A stretch of 64,000 bases of DNA from G963422275 sp963422275 (GCA_963422275.1 OY729418.1:992001-1056000); one strand, 5' to 3'. Counted from the first letter of the stretch, positions 1 to 9,676 are shown. The notes: generated by a model from the sequence alone, not told the origin. Made by a program: numbers and translations.

Positions 1-213
1 GCACGGAATGCTGAGCTGCGATGCATTCTCCGACTTGTTCGCCACGATCGACCCGTTCGATCTTCAGTCGACACGGACCCGGCTGTGCAGGTCAGTATGC
101 CGATCTTTTCGCAGGCCTTGCACCGATAGTGGCGCAGGTCACGTGACCTTCTTGCGCCGCACCTGTTAGCTTGTCAAATTTCGACAACCAATCTCGAAAC
201 CGCCGCTGTCCAT
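1..213 (-). pseudogene. IS1595-family transposase remnant (5' part)
   Basis: Read on the minus strand, this stretch encodes an N-terminus (RFRDWLSKFDKLT) followed, after a frame change, by a zinc-ribbon half (HYRCKACEKIG). That is the start of IS1595-family (ISSod11-like) transposases. A related N-terminus (MDRAQFRDWFSRIDELT) lies near 54.3 kb. No single frame stays open and the rest of the gene lies outside the window or is lost, so it is a broken fragment. An IS5 copy sits directly beyond its 5' end. Subgroup assignment is by motif only. Confidence 0.5.
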
Positions 214-221
214 TTGCCAAG

Positions 222-1436
222 GGAACCTCTGAATATAGCCTGATTTTGGGCGTTGCATTGCGCATCCGGTGCGTGCCCGCTGTCTTGCGCCACGCCTTTC
301 TTTTGGGGGGATCCTGACATGCAGCGCCTTCGGCAATTGACCTTTGCCAGCCTCGAATGCGATCGCAAGAAGCGCCGCGAGATCTTTCTGGAGCGGATGG
401 ACGGCCTGATCCCCTGGGAGCGGCTGGAGGCCCGCATTGCGCCGACGTGTCCGAAGGGCGGCGGCAAGGGGCGACAGCCGTATCCGTCGTCGGTGATGCT
501 GCGCGTGCACTGCGTTCAGCTGTTCTGCAACCTGAGCGACCCGTTGATGGAGGACCGGCTTGCGAGGCGGAGAGCATCCGGCGCTTTGCCGGGGCGGTGC
601 TTGAGAAGGTTCCGGACGAGACGACGATCCCGACTTCCGCCACCGGCTGGAGCGCCGCGGACTGGCGCACCAGCCGTTCGGGATATCGGGGATCACCTGG
701 CCGAGCGGGGGGTTTTGCTGAAGAAGGGCACCATCGTTGACGTCACCATCATCTCGGCGCCATCGTCGACCAGGAACGAGAGCAACGCCCGCGATCCGGA
801 GATGCACCAGACCAGGAAGGGGAACCGGTGGCATTTCGGGATGAAGCTGCACATCGGCACCGACCCCCGAGGTCTGGTGCACCATCTGGAGGGAACGGCC
901 GCCAACGTCGCGACCTGACGCCTTCGGGTCGGCTTCTGCACGGCGAGGAGGAGCGAGTCCGGGGTGACTCCGGATACCGCGGGACCGGCAAGCGCGCGGA
1001 GCACGCGCATCGCGAGGTGTCGTGGCAGATTGCCCTGCCCCCGGGCCAGCGCCGGACGCTGGCGCCGGGCAGCGCCGCGGCCAAGGCGGAGAAGGCGAAG
1101 GTCCGGGTGCGGGCGCGGGTGGAACATCCGTTCCGGATCGTCAAGCGGGTGTTCGGCTGCGACATGGTTCGCTATCGGGGTCTGGACAAGAACGTGCAGC
1201 GGCTTGCGCCGCTTCCGGATTTCTCGAACCTGATGATTGCCCAGCCGCACCTGTCGTGACAAGGGAGAAGCGTGTCCGGAATTTGCCGGATCGGCCCTGC
1301 GGGGGCTGAAGTGGCGGCGGTTTCACCCCGAAAACACGCATTTGCGGCTTCCGGACCGCCGAAAACCGACCGGTGCAGCCGGGAAGGGCAAATTCCGCAG
1401 CCAAAACCAGAAAAAAACCTCCAAATCAGAGGTTCC
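222..1436 (+). mobile_element. IS5-family (IS5 group) element, copy 1
   Basis: The element begins GGAACCTCTGA and ends with the inverted match TCAGAGGTTCC. It is flanked by a direct CAAG (218-221 and 1437-1440), a 4-bp target duplication of the kind IS5-group elements make. Its length (1215 bp) and ends match the copy at 55866-57090 (CTAG flanks), the nested copy at 15229-16930 and the truncated copy at 63608. The single transposase gene inside is broken. Confidence 0.9.
319..1259 (+). pseudogene. IS5-group transposase, multiply frameshifted
   Basis: The product resembles the IS5 DDE transposase throughout: N-terminal RQLTFASLE, middle EIFLERMDGLIPWERLEARI, then HFGMKLHIGTD, GDSGYRG and C-terminal RVEHPFRIVKRVFG. 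The reading frame breaks at least three times: near 560 (one base lost relative to the copy at 55961), near 635 (ATCCCGACTTCC, a break shared with other copies), and just before the stop at 918, after which the sequence resumes at DLTP/RLLHGEE. It cannot make a functional transposase unless supplied in trans or frameshifted. Confidence 0.88.
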
Positions 1437-1440
1437 CAAG

Positions 1441-1765
1441 CCTTCCGTATGAATTGGAGGGCGTTCTGCCACTATGCCCGCGGTTTGCTAATTGAGCCAA
1501 ACCATTTCAAGCAAATTTGGCCAGAGTAACCTGTTCTCGTCGGCATGACTTGCGTTTCATTGATCCGAGAGAGCCACTCGGAATTTTCCGTGGAACCCGG
1601 CTCTGCAAACAAATCAGGGTTGCTGATTGGCAGGTTTAAGCGTCAGTTGCCAAGACTTGCGAATATCTTGCACGCGAACCGCCTATACCCGCGAGGACTT
1701 GGCTTTCCAGCAGTCGATTCACTGAACAATTGACAAAGGCAACGGGCGAGGGAGGGGCAAATGTC
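1441..1765. other. intergenic, no gene seen
   Basis: This lies between the IS5 right flank and the 3' end of the P-loop gene. Short open frames exist on the plus strand but none has a recognisable motif or a convincing ribosome binding site. I see no repeat or terminator hairpin of note. Confidence 0.5.
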
Positions 1766-2479
1766 TCAATTCACGGCAACCCGGTTGAATTCATGGATGA
1801 ATGCGTCGCACTCCTCGTTGACCAGAGTAGCGGTCTTCACCCCCAAGGGTGTTAGATCGAGGCACTCCCTGCTGTCCCGAATTCCTGGACATTCACCGGC
1901 TGGATACTCAAGCGCGATATGGAACGTTCGCCTCGGAGATGCGGAATTGACCAGCGGCAGCACCTCGTCCAGAAAGCCGACGCCGGAAACAATCGAGATT
2001 CTCTCGACAAGCGAATTTTCCTCAATCCGCTTGCACGCCAGCTCTCCAAGAAATCCCGTGCCAAATTGCGGCTTGATGACCCGCTCGCTGTAATCGATGT
2101 AAGCTTCACGCGGAGTCAGCCCGTCGAACTCGCGGCTAGGCGTATCCTTGCGGGATTCGAACTGGAGAATTGGCGTGTCTTCCGCAAGACCGTAGTGTTT
2201 GTGGGTTTGACGCTTGAGATGGTCCGACAGAGCGAAATGGTCGGCTCGAAGATATCTGGCAAGGCATGACCCCGCCCGATTTTTTCCTGAGCGCGGCGGT
2301 CCAGATATCAGAACCAGTGCAAGCTCTTGCGGAAATCTCCCCAACTTTGCCCTGTCTTCCAATGTCGCGGGGAATTCTGCCAAGTTCCAGCATCCAGACT
2401 GCAAAATCCGTCGCTTGTTATACGAGACATGCGGAAAACTGAAGAATGCGCACGAATTCCGCTTTGCCGAAGAGCTCAA
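1766..2479 (-). CDS. P-loop NTPase, nucleotide-kinase-like, unidentified
   Basis: This protein of up to 237 residues has a P-loop, ISGPPRSGKNRAG, near residue 60, followed by an Arg/Asp-rich segment (RADHFALSDHLKRQ) of the sort seen in small nucleotide or dNMP kinases. No other domain is recognisable. The first ATG (2479) gives a 50-residue leader that looks unstructured; a TTG start closer to the P-loop (at LAEFPATLEDRAK) is as likely. It stands alone, flanked by IS5 and IS1595 copies and convergent to nothing. Phage-type nucleotide kinases have similar P-loops, but that is a guess. Confidence 0.5.
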   Translation of the reverse strand: MSSSAKRNSCAFFSFPHVSYNKRRILQSGCWNLAEFPATLEDRAKLGRFPQELALVLISGPPRSGKNRAGSCLARYLRADHFALSDHLKRQTHKHYGLAEDTPILQFESRKDTPSREFDGLTPREAYIDYSERVIKPQFGTGFLGELACKRIEENSLVERISIVSGVGFLDEVLPLVNSASPRRTFHIALEYPAGECPGIRDSRECLDLTPLGVKTATLVNEECDAFIHEFNRVAVN

Positions 2480-2705
2480 GCCTGCAAATCGACAATGCCG
2501 TCAAGCACCGGGATTCCGCCAGCAACCACCGCCCCGGTGCAGTTTGGCCTTCGATGCAGCTGCTCGGCAGCCATTGAAACTGATCGGCGGCATTCTCGCG
2601 CTTCAGTTTGCCTTGCGCCAGCGTGATCTTGAATCCTCCGGCAGGGTGTGCGTCCATGATAAGATAGTAACGGACCGGTTGCGGGAAACTGGGACAATGA
2701 ATTGA

Positions 2706-3729
2706 ACTGCTTATGCATTTGGTTCCGGTTTGATCAAGATGTGGCAGGGATGAGGTTTGGCGCGCAGCGCCTGCAGGAACAGGGACAGGAAGGCGGCGTG
2801 GCGATTTCGGCGCCGATTGAAACGAAAGACGAACTCGTCGAGACAGGTCTGGAGGCGCTTGGCGCGCAGCCCGTGACAGACGCCCCGAGCCCAGCCCTTG
2901 AGGTTGCAGAACGCGGTGTGGATCCAGGCGAGAACTTCATGGGCCGGCCTGTCGCCGACGACATGGGGCTGGTGGCGGTCCCGAGGCACCGCGCTGCAGC
3001 CTCTCCAGCCGTCGGTCTTGATGGTCGCGGTTGCGGCGGTGTTGCGCACAACGAAGCTGCCGAGATCCTTGGCGCTGCAGGACCGGATCGTGGCCAGCCG
3101 CAGGCGGCCCGGCGTGTCGCCGTCGCCGAGTTCGACCGCGCCGGCGATCGGAATCTTGCCTTCGGGGCTGCGCCCCGGCCCCGGCGGCGCGCCCTTGTCG
3201 CGCTGCGGCAGGCTGGCCTCGTCGATCTCGACCAGACCGGACAGCGGGCTGCGCTCGGGGTGGCCATGGCGCGGCGAAGCTTGGCGGCGAGCATCCAGGC
3301 ACTGCGACAGTACCCGATCCCGAGCCGCTTCTGCAGCTGCAGGGCGGAGATGCCATTGCAATGAGTGGCCATCAGACAGGCGGCCCGGAACCAGGTCGCG
3401 AGCGACAGCCTGGTTCGGTGCAGCAGGGTGCCGGCGGTGGCCGAAGCTTGACGATGGCAACGGATGCACTCGAAGCTGTGCTTCCTGGTCTTCAACTCCC
3501 ACCCGCGACCGTGGCCGCAGGCGGGACACCGGAAGCCGTTCGGCCATCGGGCGGCGATGAGCCACCGGGCGCAGGCGTCGTCGTCGGGGAACAGGCGCTG
3601 AAAGGCGATGAGACTGGTGGGGATTTCGGTCATCGGATGGTTCCACATCAAGAATGTCATGCGAACATTCCATCATCCGACATCCCGAACACAACATCTT
3701 GTATCGCAGGAATCATGTGCATAAGCAAT
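2706..3729 (-). mobile_element. IS1595-family element, copy A
   Basis: The ends are inverted repeats: ACTGCTTATGCATTTGG at 2706 and the complement of ATTGCTTATGCAC at the other end. It is flanked by nearly identical 8-mers, TGAATTGA (2698-2705) and TGAATTGT (3730-3737), an 8-bp target duplication as IS1595 elements make, with one later mismatch. It is the only near full-length copy of this element (1024 bp) in the window; copies B, C and D are shorter. Confidence 0.85.
2711..3660 (-). pseudogene. IS1595-family transposase, one-base frameshift
   Basis: The gene has an N-terminal zinc ribbon (FRCPACGHGRGWELK and FECIRCHRQ), a central helix-turn-helix-like segment ISALQLQKRLGI, then the DDE core (LSGLVEIDEA) in another frame. 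The break is at a run of C near 3265: four C here where five would keep MATPERSPLSG in frame. Copy B at 15.7 kb has six C at the same place. After the shift the rest reads cleanly to FVFRFNRRRNRHAAF. It is inactive unless ribosomes slip at the C tract. Confidence 0.82.
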
Positions 3730-3803
3730 TGAATTGTTATTCCAGCCTTGGCTGGACGCTCCCCGCTATCGCACTGTGAACTGCAAATTAAGGCTGGAAA
3801 ATC

Positions 3804-5279
3804 ATGCAAATCGAGCTGCTGGCGTTTTCGATTGTCGCATTCGCTCTTGGCATCGGGGCCTGCTGGCTTCTGTTCGTTGCACCTGCTCGGCGGCGAACGG
3901 ATACCGCGGAGAGCAGGGCCACGGCGTTGGAGAAGGATGTCGGAAAAGAGCGATCCGAGCGTGAATCGCTGGCATTGGAGAAGGCCGCCGCGGACGTCAG
4001 CGCCGCCCGGGTTCCACAGATCGAGCAACTCAACGATGAATTGCGCGGACGGCTTGAGGAAACCGGCAAGCGACTTGCGGAAACTCAAGCTGTCGTCGAT
4101 GCTGAAAGAAAAAGCCACGCTGCGCGGATCGAAGAGTTGGAGAAGATGGGGGATCAGATCGAGCGGAAGTTTGCTGTTCTCGCCTCTGACGTTCTGGGAA
4201 GGAATAGCGAGAGCTTCCTGAAACTTGTCTCCGAAAGATTCGAGAAGCACACGGAGAGTGCGGAGAGCGATTTGAAGGAACGCCAGAAGGCCATCGAGAC
4301 GCTCGTCAAGCCGATTGGCGAAAGCCTTGCAAGTTTTGAGAGCCGGGTCAACGAAATCGAGAAGTCCCGCGAAGGTGCCTACCGCGCAATCACCGAACAG
4401 GTGAAGAACCTTGCAGAGGGGCAGACAGGACTGAGATCTGAGACCAGCCGTCTTGTCCAAGCGCTGCGGCAGCCGAAGACGCGGGGGCGGTGGGGAGAGT
4501 ACCAGCTCCGAAATGTTCTCGAAATGGCAGGCATGACCGAGCACGTGGATTTCATCGAGGAACAGACATTTGAAGGGGAAGACGGACGTCTTCGTCCAGA
4601 TGTCATTGTCAAGCTTCCGGGAGGCAAGTCGATCATCGTCGACGCCAAGACACCACTCGAAGGGTATCTCGCGGCGGTTGACGCCGATGACGAGGAGACG
4701 CGCTCAAGGAATTTGGGCGAACATGTTCGCCATGTTCGCCAGCACATCCGATCTCTCGCGTCCAAGAAATACTGGGATGCGCTTCCTGTCACCCCGGACT
4801 TCGTCGTGATGTTCGTGCCGGGTGAAGCTTTCTTCGCTGCCGCGATCGAGAGCGACCCGAATCTCTTCGAGCAGGCGGTCCGTGATCGGGTGCTGATCAG
4901 CACTCCCACGACATTCATAGCGCTGATCAAGGCAATTGCGTACGGGTGGCAGCAGCACAGCTTGGCGGAAAACACTCAGGCAGTGGCCGGTCTTGCTCGA
5001 GACTTGTACGACCGGATCAGGATGTTCGGCGGCCACATGGAAGATATCGGAAAGTCTCTCCGGCAAGCGGTGGAGCGATACAACAGAGGGGTCGGAACGC
5101 TTGAGAGGCGCATCCTGCCGACGGCCCGCAAATTCGAGGCAATGGGAGTGTCGACCTCTGGCACCTCAATCTCCACAATCGAGCCGATCGAACTTGAAGC
5201 ACGATCACTGCAAGCAAGTGAGCTAATCTCGTCATCCAATGATGGCAAAGTTCAACCTCAGGAAATCACAGGAGCATAA
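3804..5279 (+). CDS. rmuC: DNA recombination protein RmuC
   Basis: This 491-residue protein has an N-terminal membrane anchor (residues about 3-28, LLAFSIVAFALGIGACWLLF), a long Glu/Lys/Arg coiled coil to about residue 200, and the RmuC domain with RWGEYQLRNVLE, SIIVDAKTPLEGY and PDFVVMFVPGEAFF. RmuC proteins limit inversions between short repeats and carry a PD-(D/E)XK-like fold; the VDAK motif fits that. Length and architecture are normal. It is convergent with the secretion-system genes, with only 49 bases between the two stops, and preceded by an IS1595 copy at about 75 bases, which may have displaced its native promoter. Confidence 0.93.
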   Translation: MQIELLAFSIVAFALGIGACWLLFVAPARRRTDTAESRATALEKDVGKERSERESLALEKAAADVSAARVPQIEQLNDELRGRLEETGKRLAETQAVVDAERKSHAARIEELEKMGDQIERKFAVLASDVLGRNSESFLKLVSERFEKHTESAESDLKERQKAIETLVKPIGESLASFESRVNEIEKSREGAYRAITEQVKNLAEGQTGLRSETSRLVQALRQPKTRGRWGEYQLRNVLEMAGMTEHVDFIEEQTFEGEDGRLRPDVIVKLPGGKSIIVDAKTPLEGYLAAVDADDEETRSRNLGEHVRHVRQHIRSLASKKYWDALPVTPDFVVMFVPGEAFFAAAIESDPNLFEQAVRDRVLISTPTTFIALIKAIAYGWQQHSLAENTQAVAGLARDLYDRIRMFGGHMEDIGKSLRQAVERYNRGVGTLERRILPTARKFEAMGVSTSGTSISTIEPIELEARSLQASELISSSNDGKVQPQEITGA

Positions 5280-5294
5280 CGGTCGTTTTCAGAA

Positions 5295-5334
5295 TCGGAA
5301 TTCCGAAATTGGAGCCGGTTGAACCGGTTCAACC
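5295..5334. terminator. two perfect palindromes between convergent genes
   Basis: TCGGAATTCCGA (5295-5306) and GGTTGAACCGGTTCAACC (5317-5334) are perfect inverted repeats lying between the rmuC stop and the stop of the DotE-like gene, the second overlapping that stop codon. The position suggests a bidirectional transcription end. Neither has a clear U-run and the palindromes have no loop, so a binding-site role is also possible. Confidence 0.4.
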
Positions 5335-5862
5335 ATTCGCAAGACTTGCAAGGGCCCGTGCAAACACTGGAAAGTTCACGGCCAGCGCTCCCGCGACCAA
5401 GAACGTGAATCCGGGTCCAAGAGTGCTCGGCCCACCGGGACTGGCAGCGTAGTTCAGAAAGAGAAGCCCTCGGGCAACGGCCAGAAAGCCTATGAACTGG
5501 ATTATCAGGACAATTGCAGCCACAGCCTCGCGGGAACCGGAAGCATCCAGCGGATCGAGCAGCAACCTGCCATAGGCGAAGATGTCCTCGGCCGCGACAA
5601 CCTCCCCTGCGCCGAACAGAGTGCCAAGAATTACCGACAGGGTCGAGGAGAATCCGAGAAACGCGATGCCGGTGACGAAGCCCATAACAGGCTTGATCCA
5701 AGTTCCCGACTGCGGGCCAAGTTCCGAACGCCGAGCTGCAACGCGGAGCGACTGGACCACCAGTGCGAGCCCCATCAGAAAGAAGATCGCCCTGAGAAGA
5801 CTTTCTAGCGCAACTGTTGCTGCGGCAACGTTCGAGATTATGACAAGCAGATCTGCAACCAT
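5329..5862 (-). CDS. DotE/IcmC/TraQ-like T4BSS membrane protein
   Basis: This 177-residue protein has four hydrophobic segments: near the N-terminus (LLRAIFFLMGLALVVQSL), a second around VMGFVTGIAFLGFSS, a third AAIVLIIQFIGFLAVARG and a fourth LGPGFTFLVAGALAVNF. Length, topology and position directly after the DotF-position gene match DotE/IcmC of Legionella and TraQ of IncI plasmids, inner-membrane proteins of type IVB secretion systems. Sequence similarity alone would be weak; the gene order carries the call. It starts eight bases after the upstream stop, so it is probably translationally coupled. No DotP/TraR-like gene follows: rmuC intervenes. Confidence 0.7.
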   Translation of the reverse strand: MVADLLVIISNVAAATVALESLLRAIFFLMGLALVVQSLRVAARRSELGPQSGTWIKPVMGFVTGIAFLGFSSTLSVILGTLFGAGEVVAAEDIFAYGRLLLDPLDASGSREAVAAIVLIIQFIGFLAVARGLLFLNYAASPGGPSTLGPGFTFLVAGALAVNFPVFARALASLANG

Positions 5863-5870
5863 TGAGGCCC

Positions 5871-8300
5871 CTATCGGCGGATGTAGACGGTGCCTTGCTC
5901 CATTACGACCAGCTGTCCCTCGACACCGTCCTCGAAAACATCCAGAATTTTTCCGTATCCTGGCACGCGGTCACCAACGCGGCCGTTTTGGAGCGGGAGC
6001 ACGCCTGACGCGATGCGGTCGGCTGTGACAATCGAGTAGGCATTGCCAAGCCGAAAATTCTCTTCGAATTCAGCGCTTTGCCGCTTTATCCGTGGAATCT
6101 CGCCCTTGCTGCGCCTGACCCGAATTCGATCGTATATCGTTCCTCCGCTCCCAATGCCGGGGAAACGCAGTTCCATTTCCCGGCCATTCAGTTGGCCTTG
6201 GCTTTCCTTTGTCCAGCCGGCGGTCGCAAGTTCGCGGCTTTGAACCGCAACGCCTTCGATCAGCGCTTCCAGTCTCGATACCTCGCCCGAAACAAATTTC
6301 AGCAACTCTTCGTCAGTTGCGGTCGGTGCATCATCGTGTCGCGCAGCATTCTCGCTGTCGGCGAGGCCATCCCGGATCTCGCCCACCGCAACATGCAACC
6401 GTCCCAACTCGCTCGATTGGATCAAGATCGCGTCTTCCAGCCCGTCGACGCGAGATATCAGCTCGCCCAACTCCGCGCTCGGTTTCGTGATAGCTTCCTG
6501 AATTGGATTCCGCGATTCACGGAGTTCGGCTTGGGCAGGCGTCACGTCTGGTCCAGGCAGATCTTTTGCGCTTGATGCGTGCACAACAGCCTGCATCGGA
6601 TTCTGGTCCGGCTGCTCATCGCCATCCCTCTGAACGCCTGCAGCGGAGAACCGCTGAAACATTGGAACGAGATCGAAATCGATCTGCCTGCCAGATGGCT
6701 GACCATCGGCGATTTCGGTACGGTTGGCAATCTCCAAGATGGCGGACTCGCTGGCGCCGTTCTTGGCAGCCGAGAAGCCGGTTACCGAACTCGCCCCGTT
6801 TTCGGCTGCCGCTTTCTTGAGTTTGCCCACAGCTTCAGGGCTTTGCCCGACGGGCAAAATGTCGTCATTCGGCGCAAAGACCTTTTCCATCGGCGCATTC
6901 CGCTCGGCTTCCGGCAGAATTGCACTGGGATCGCTTCCATCAAGAGAATTCAGAATAAACTCCATCCGCTCGTCAATTGCTTCCAGAACACGGTCGCCTG
7001 ACGGGGTTGTGTCATCGGCCTCGTCTTGCCCAACCCACTTGGGAAGGCCATTCTGGTCGTGGCCCGGTCCAATATCCGAATCACGTGATGATGCTGCATT
7101 GCCAGCATTCTCTCCAGTTTCCCGATGCGTGTCCTCGAACCCTCCAGAAACCAAGCTTCGATCAGGCAGGGCAAGTATCCCTGCGCTTGCGGCCAAACCG
7201 GCAACCAATATGAAGAGCGGCACGCCAAGCCCGGACTTCTTCCACATTGCCACTCTGGACCGCCAGGAACGTGGCAAACTGCGCACCGGGTTGGCGGCTT
7301 CATTCCCGCCTGAATTTTCATCCTGCCCGGACTCCCTTGAATTTGGCGGCTGCTTCGCTCCGTCCGCGATGTCGGGCGCAGAAGCTCTGCTGAATGCCTG
7401 TGGAGCGTAGGGAAACTGTGCCTCGCCAAGATTTTTTCCAACGGGCTGTCGATGATTCGCCCGGAGGATTCCGGTTTCATCCAACTCTTCGCTCGCTGGA
7501 GGATCGGGCAGGAAAATCTCGTCTTCAGAATGCGAGAGTTCCCCAAGCTCGATGTACCGCCCGTCATCCCACCCCCAATCGCTCTCATCGATGTTCTGCT
7601 CGAAATTCTTGTCAGATTCATCCGCTGCATCCGCAATGATTGAATCAGCGCCCCCCTTCCTGTCGCGAGTTCGCTGTTGAACTTGATTGAGCTGGCTATG
7701 CCGTTCCTCTTGCGGATGATTCAAAGGCGGAAGGTCACCTGTCATGCCTTTCGCCAACCCCCGGTTCTCAATGTCATTCTCGTCATCTGAACCGAAAATG
7801 CCGTCGAAATCCGAACCAGCGGTTCCAGCGGGCCCTTGTACAATAGGCGGGTCTCCCGCTTCTGAGACCTGCGAACGGCCGGATTCGGCAGATGGCAAGG
7901 ATGTTTGCTTCGATCTCCCTGCTTCCGCACTCTTTTGTCGACGCTTGCGAGACTTGGCTGCATCGCCTGGCCCAGAGGGTTCCTTCTTTGCACCGGCGGC
8001 GAGGTCGTCAGCTTGGAGTGACTTTCCAGCCACAGCCAATCCGCTTGCGCGCACAATGGCAGCGTCGGCCATTCCCGACGCGCGCTTGGGAGACTCAAGT
8101 CCCTCGGCTCCGAACGGATCGACGAAGACATCTTCAGCGGAACCGGCACTTGGATCATCAAGTTCAGCTTCGTCCTGAAACGGGAACAGCCTCTTGTCGA
8201 GCATGCCTTTGCTTGCGGAACCGTGTTGCCGGCGGGCCGGTGACGGAGGACCGCCACTCCCGCCACAACGCTGAATCCCCTTGCCGCTTTTGCCTGTCAT
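5871..8300 (-). CDS. very large DotF/IcmG/TraP-position T4BSS protein
   Basis: This 809-residue protein occupies the DotF (IcmG, TraP) slot between DotG and DotE. Residues 1-350 are low-complexity and acidic (many D, E, S, G). A single transmembrane helix follows at about 358-378 (GVPLFILVAGLAASAGILAL), then another long Ser/Ala/Asp-rich stretch, a heptad-like region around residues 600-700 (ELGELISRVDGLEDAI), and a conserved-looking C-terminal segment (IYDRIRVRRSKGEIPRI, RVGDRVPGYGKIL, VVMEQGTVYIRR). DotF is about 270 residues in Legionella, so this protein is three times longer, mainly through the N-terminal cytoplasmic disordered part. Its start overlaps the dotG stop (ATGA). Assignment rests on topology and order, not direct similarity. 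Confidence 0.6.
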   Translation of the reverse strand: MTGKSGKGIQRCGGSGGPPSPARRQHGSASKGMLDKRLFPFQDEAELDDPSAGSAEDVFVDPFGAEGLESPKRASGMADAAIVRASGLAVAGKSLQADDLAAGAKKEPSGPGDAAKSRKRRQKSAEAGRSKQTSLPSAESGRSQVSEAGDPPIVQGPAGTAGSDFDGIFGSDDENDIENRGLAKGMTGDLPPLNHPQEERHSQLNQVQQRTRDRKGGADSIIADAADESDKNFEQNIDESDWGWDDGRYIELGELSHSEDEIFLPDPPASEELDETGILRANHRQPVGKNLGEAQFPYAPQAFSRASAPDIADGAKQPPNSRESGQDENSGGNEAANPVRSLPRSWRSRVAMWKKSGLGVPLFILVAGLAASAGILALPDRSLVSGGFEDTHRETGENAGNAASSRDSDIGPGHDQNGLPKWVGQDEADDTTPSGDRVLEAIDERMEFILNSLDGSDPSAILPEAERNAPMEKVFAPNDDILPVGQSPEAVGKLKKAAAENGASSVTGFSAAKNGASESAILEIANRTEIADGQPSGRQIDFDLVPMFQRFSAAGVQRDGDEQPDQNPMQAVVHASSAKDLPGPDVTPAQAELRESRNPIQEAITKPSAELGELISRVDGLEDAILIQSSELGRLHVAVGEIRDGLADSENAARHDDAPTATDEELLKFVSGEVSRLEALIEGVAVQSRELATAGWTKESQGQLNGREMELRFPGIGSGGTIYDRIRVRRSKGEIPRIKRQSAEFEENFRLGNAYSIVTADRIASGVLPLQNGRVGDRVPGYGKILDVFEDGVEGQLVVMEQGTVYIRR

Positions 8301-9676
8301 TGTTCTCGTCTCATTGTCACTTGCTCATCGGTCGCCGTCTTGAGGAAAAGGATTCCGATCGGATGCCCGGACACAAGGTTGATTCTCGGTCCTCTAGGTG
8401 CGCTTGCCGCAATGTCCGAAGCGGCGAGTTTCGCGGCATCGCGAAGGCCTGCGTGAAGACTTTCCTTATGGCTGGGCTCCTCAGCCGCTATGAGTGCAGT
8501 TCCGTCCACCCCCGTCACCGCCTGCGCAGTGGTCGACACGCTGTCGGCGAATCCTGCAACAAAACTGGCTGCCAGGGCAGGAATGTAGCGCGAGAGAATT
8601 CGACGATCTATGCTGCTGGCGACGAAAGCTTCGGCATTGATGCCGTCGATCGCGACTGCGTCCACGGGAACCGTTTTCCCGTCGGGCATGGAGAATGAAT
8701 CAAACTCAACGATCAGGCCGTCCACCCCCTGCGGTGCAGTGAACCTGCCGGTCAGGTAGGCGCCTTGGAAGCGCCCTGAATTCACTCTCGCGACGATCGG
8801 AGACGCATGATCTGAACTGACGGAGTTGACCATCTCTGCATAGAGAATCGTGCCCGCCGGAAGCGTCCAGCCTCTTTCCGGAACACGGGCATCCACCTCG
8901 CTGACCGCGCGCCTGCTTGCGATGGCTGAAACTCGCCTCTCACGCTCTTTCTTCTCTGGAAGCTCTACGGAGTAAATGGCGCTTTCCGGAGGATGAACAA
9001 GCATGGCACGCGATATTGCAGTCATCTGGGCAAGCATTGCAGATTTGTATGGATTTTCATCTGCCGCGGCGCGTGCGCCCGTCGAGAGCGAATTGGAATT
9101 TGCGGACTCTGCCGACGACGACACCGGTGCCGCTCTATCGTCAATCTTCGCGCCGTTTGCCTGCCCAAGACTCTTCTCTTCCGTTGAAGCCGGAAGCCAC
9201 GGAAACCGACTCGATCCGCCCGGTGGGCTGACCTGCTCGAGAATCCCCTCGGGAACGGAAATATATGATTCTCCAAGACGTCCAGCCTGGTTCGAATTCG
9301 ATTCATTGGCCGATGTCAGCGTTTCCCGATAACGTTCCGACTCCTGTTGCCGCAGCCCTCCAGGAGTGGGGTCCATTGGCGGAATTCGGGAAAGTTGCGA
9401 CGACGCCGGCATCTTGGAATCGAGTGCAAAGTACGTCATGCCCGCCGCTGCAAGAAGCGTCACCATGATCAGAAGGCGGGTTCTTCTCCGAGTGCTGGCA
9501 AGCCGGCCTTTGCCATAGCTTGCAGTCGCTCCTGAATCGGAGGCGTTTCTCTCGCTATGCGATCCTGCGGAAGGTCCGTCCCTCCGCAAATCCGAACTGC
9601 CCTGTTTCGTTCCCGTTCGAAACAGGTTTCCCAAACCAAGTCCTTCAGCCACCCGTTTCGACGAAAGGGCAAGCAT
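8297..9676 (-). CDS. DotG/IcmE/TraO-like T4BSS core channel protein
   Basis: This 459-residue protein has one N-terminal transmembrane helix (residues 67-85, RLLIMVTLLAAAGMTYFALD), a low-complexity periplasmic linker, and a C-terminal VirB10-like beta domain beginning LPAGTILYAEMVNSVSSDH and continuing GAYLTGRFTAPQGVDGLIVE. DotG proteins span the envelope and form the central channel of type IVB systems. Length is short compared with Legionella DotG, which has long pentapeptide repeats, but close to IncI TraO. The start is the ATG at 9676, just past the dotH stop; longer upstream frames overlap dotH and look like shadow. The ATGA at 8297-8300 couples it to the next gene. Confidence 0.82.
   Translation of the reverse strand: MLALSSKRVAEGLGLGNLFRTGTKQGSSDLRRDGPSAGSHSERNASDSGATASYGKGRLASTRRRTRLLIMVTLLAAAGMTYFALDSKMPASSQLSRIPPMDPTPGGLRQQESERYRETLTSANESNSNQAGRLGESYISVPEGILEQVSPPGGSSRFPWLPASTEEKSLGQANGAKIDDRAAPVSSSAESANSNSLSTGARAAADENPYKSAMLAQMTAISRAMLVHPPESAIYSVELPEKKERERRVSAIASRRAVSEVDARVPERGWTLPAGTILYAEMVNSVSSDHASPIVARVNSGRFQGAYLTGRFTAPQGVDGLIVEFDSFSMPDGKTVPVDAVAIDGINAEAFVASSIDRRILSRYIPALAASFVAGFADSVSTTAQAVTGVDGTALIAAEEPSHKESLHAGLRDAAKLAASDIAASAPRGPRINLVSGHPIGILFLKTATDEQVTMRREQ

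Noticed and set aside
2480..2705. Minus-strand open frames upstream of the P-loop gene
   Set aside because: Several overlapping short frames without motif, ribosome site or consistent codon use; nothing to choose between them.
6724..7410. Plus-strand open frame opposite the DotF-position gene
   Set aside because: The low-complexity acidic gene on the minus strand yields Ser/Pro/Arg-rich frames on the other strand; no start signal or motif.
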